The notes beneath the pieces are model-generated. The model was not told the DNA's origin and made no database searches. It saw only the letters and a program-made list of their open reading frames with translations. Position numbers and translations under genes: made by a program. From the NCBI GenBank assembly GCA_033085395.1, contig JANQBS010000642.1, forward strand, positions 1-10,192: DNA of 10,192 nt, written 5' to 3'. Shown piece after piece: positions 9,120 to 10,192 of the stretch. This stretch comes from Xanthoparmelia taractica (taxonomy: Eukaryota; Ascomycota; Lecanoromycetes; Lecanorales; Parmeliaceae). Every line of letters starts with the position of its first letter. Within the stretch, counting starts at the first letter, position 1.

Positions 9120-10192
9120 TAAATCTTTAATTTCAAGAGATTATTACTAAATAATAATCGTCTCTACGTTTCTAAAAATAATACTCTATAAAAAGAATTT
9201 ATTAATAAGTAATATAATTATTTTTTAATAAAATACTTTAGCGCTACGAAGATATATAAGCTTTTTATTTATAAATATTATTAAAATAATAGTCTTAAGA
9301 AAGTTATTAACTACGTTAAAACTTATAATATATATTAACGTATTAAGGCGCCGCGTTATCGACTCTATAATAAGTTAATCTCGCTTCTTATTATTATTAA
9401 ATTATAAAAAAAAAATTCTATAAATTTTATTATAAGCTTATTCTTAAATAAGCTTAAGAATATTATCTATAACGCTATTTTAATTATAATAGATTAATTT
9501 ACGAAAATAATTAAATATTTATTAATAATAATTAAAATCGACGTCGCTAAGCTAGCGAAAGTATTTCACGCTAAAATTATTTATTATTACGAAATATCTA
9601 ATAATATTATTAGCGATAGAAACTCGATATTTATTAACGAATTTTAATTAACGATCTATTATTATTTAAAGATAAAGCGTCGCTTAAGTATTATCTTTTA
9701 TTCTTAAATTAATAATTAAATCGAGCGTTAAAATTAGATATTAAAATATTACTTACGCGTATTTACTAATAAGAAGTAAATTAATTAAGCTAAACTACTA
9801 TCTATAATAAAGTTTATATATATAAATAATTAATATATCTTTATCGAAACGATATCGTTCTTCTTAATATATAAATATTATTCGAAAGTACGCTAAGAGA
9901 TCGAGAATAACTTCGCTAAGAAAAAAAAATTTACTATAAATAAAAAGATAAAAAGATTATAAACGCTAAGAAAGAAAATAGTAGAGCGATTACGTAGCGC
10001 TATTATAACTTAAGTTAAGTAATATAATAAATCGTATTAATCTTAGAGTTATAAAGTAAATAATTTAATAATATTAATAATTAAGAATCTAAAATAAAGA
10101 CGTTTAAATAAGAAATTAATTTATAAATATATAAGATCTTTTCGAATTATAAATAAAATAGAGTTATAAGCGTATCGCTTATTATTATCTTC
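9120..10192 (+). pseudogene. pol: Integrase relic of the gypsy element, C-terminal end cut by the window
   Basis: Integrase joins the cDNA to the chromosome. Frame 3 continues from RNase H through a poorly conserved spacer (8876-9119). The zinc-binding region ends with a Cys-Gln-Arg-type block now read RIKAPRYR at 9339-9362. In the catalytic core, the first Asp, in a block normally S-x-D-F, is now Asn (AAT at 9423-9425); IIIDxFTK stands at 9483-9506; the second Asp survives in SDRNSIF at 9612-9632; and the Glu survives in IER at 9720-9728. The last two are 36 codons apart, which is the D(35)E spacing. KRRLS at 9675-9689 is also conserved. The C-terminal part shows YKVNNLIIL near 10046-10070 and KYIRSFRI at 10125-10148, where RSF (10134-10142) is the mutated GPF of the GPY/F module. 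The window ends mid-domain. Confidence 0.92.

Larger units (their letters stand above)
993..10192. other. AT-rich block mutated by repeat-induced point mutation
   Basis: From about 993 to the end the DNA is strongly AT-rich and almost lacks CA, TG, CC and GG. The line 8641-8700 contains no CA and no TG, whereas 241-300 has four of each. Remaining C is mostly followed by T or G. Directional C-to-T change on both strands, stop codons at former Gln and Trp positions, and restriction to transposon relics are the known marks of RIP in Pezizomycotina fungi. No ORF longer than about 70 codons exists here. The boundary lies within a few bases of the right end of the LTR-like element. Confidence 0.93.
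5698..10192 (+). mobile_element. Ty3/gypsy LTR retrotransposon relic, 3' end outside window
   Basis: Gag, protease, reverse transcriptase, RNase H and integrase follow each other on the plus strand. The integrase-last order defines Ty3/gypsy (Metaviridae) and excludes Ty1/copia. The element ends at the window edge inside the integrase C-terminal GPY/F module, so any chromodomain and the 3' LTR are not visible. All segments are mutated by RIP, with stops mostly at former Gln and Trp codons. Conserved blocks remain legible because CpG, CpT and ApG sites were spared. It lies beside the hAT relic in the same orientation; whether one inserted into the other cannot be told without termini. Confidence 0.9.

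Noticed and set aside
993..10192. Mitochondrial or bacterial AT-rich DNA, or a CRISPR/repeat array
   Set aside because: Retention of CpG with loss of CpA/TpG, plus nuclear hAT and gypsy relics with Gln/Trp-site stops, fit RIP; there is no regular repeat-spacer pattern and no rRNA or tRNA was seen.

Overview
The window looks like the edge of an AT-rich, repeat-induced-point-mutation (RIP) block in a filamentous ascomycete genome (Pezizomycotina). Evidence: an abrupt switch from roughly balanced, CpA/TpG-rich DNA (1 to about 990) to very AT-rich DNA (about 993 to 10192) where CpA, TpG, CpC and GpG are almost gone while CpT, ApG and CpG survive. Fungal transposon domains are still legible in this DNA as relics full of stops. 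Species cannot be named from the sequence.

Left flank (1-992). Frame 1 of 1-489 reads as a piece of a retrotransposon Gag-like protein with two internal stops, both explained by single C-to-T or G-to-A transitions. 490-718 has no recognisable gene. 716-980 holds two nearly identical 132-bp tandem copies with one transition between them. The second copy lies in a segment that starts TGTCACGGTA and ends TACTGTGACA, like a short LTR or a TIR-bounded element. The AT-rich block begins exactly at its right end.

RIP block, left (993-2391). No gene is assignable. There are two families of short degenerate tandem repeats and one GC-rich island.

RIP block, middle (about 2392-5020, + strand). This is a hAT-superfamily DNA transposase relic, readable in three segments (frame 1, then 2, then 1), with a possible N-terminal zinc finger, the two Asp motifs of the catalytic core and the C-terminal dimerisation region.

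RIP block, right (about 5700 to the end, + strand). This is a Ty3/gypsy LTR retrotransposon in the order Gag, protease, reverse transcriptase, RNase H, integrase, including the GPY/F module at the very end. It is cut by the window edge; no 3' LTR is present and no 5' LTR boundary could be fixed. Every domain is broken by RIP-type stops, and frame changes separate the two halves of Gag, Gag from protease, and protease from RT.

Nothing in the RIP block can encode a functional protein. No undescribed system was found. The most informative observations are the base-context rule that decides which catalytic codons died, the sharp mutational boundary at 980-993, and a possible fossil -1 frameshift site at the Gag/protease junction.
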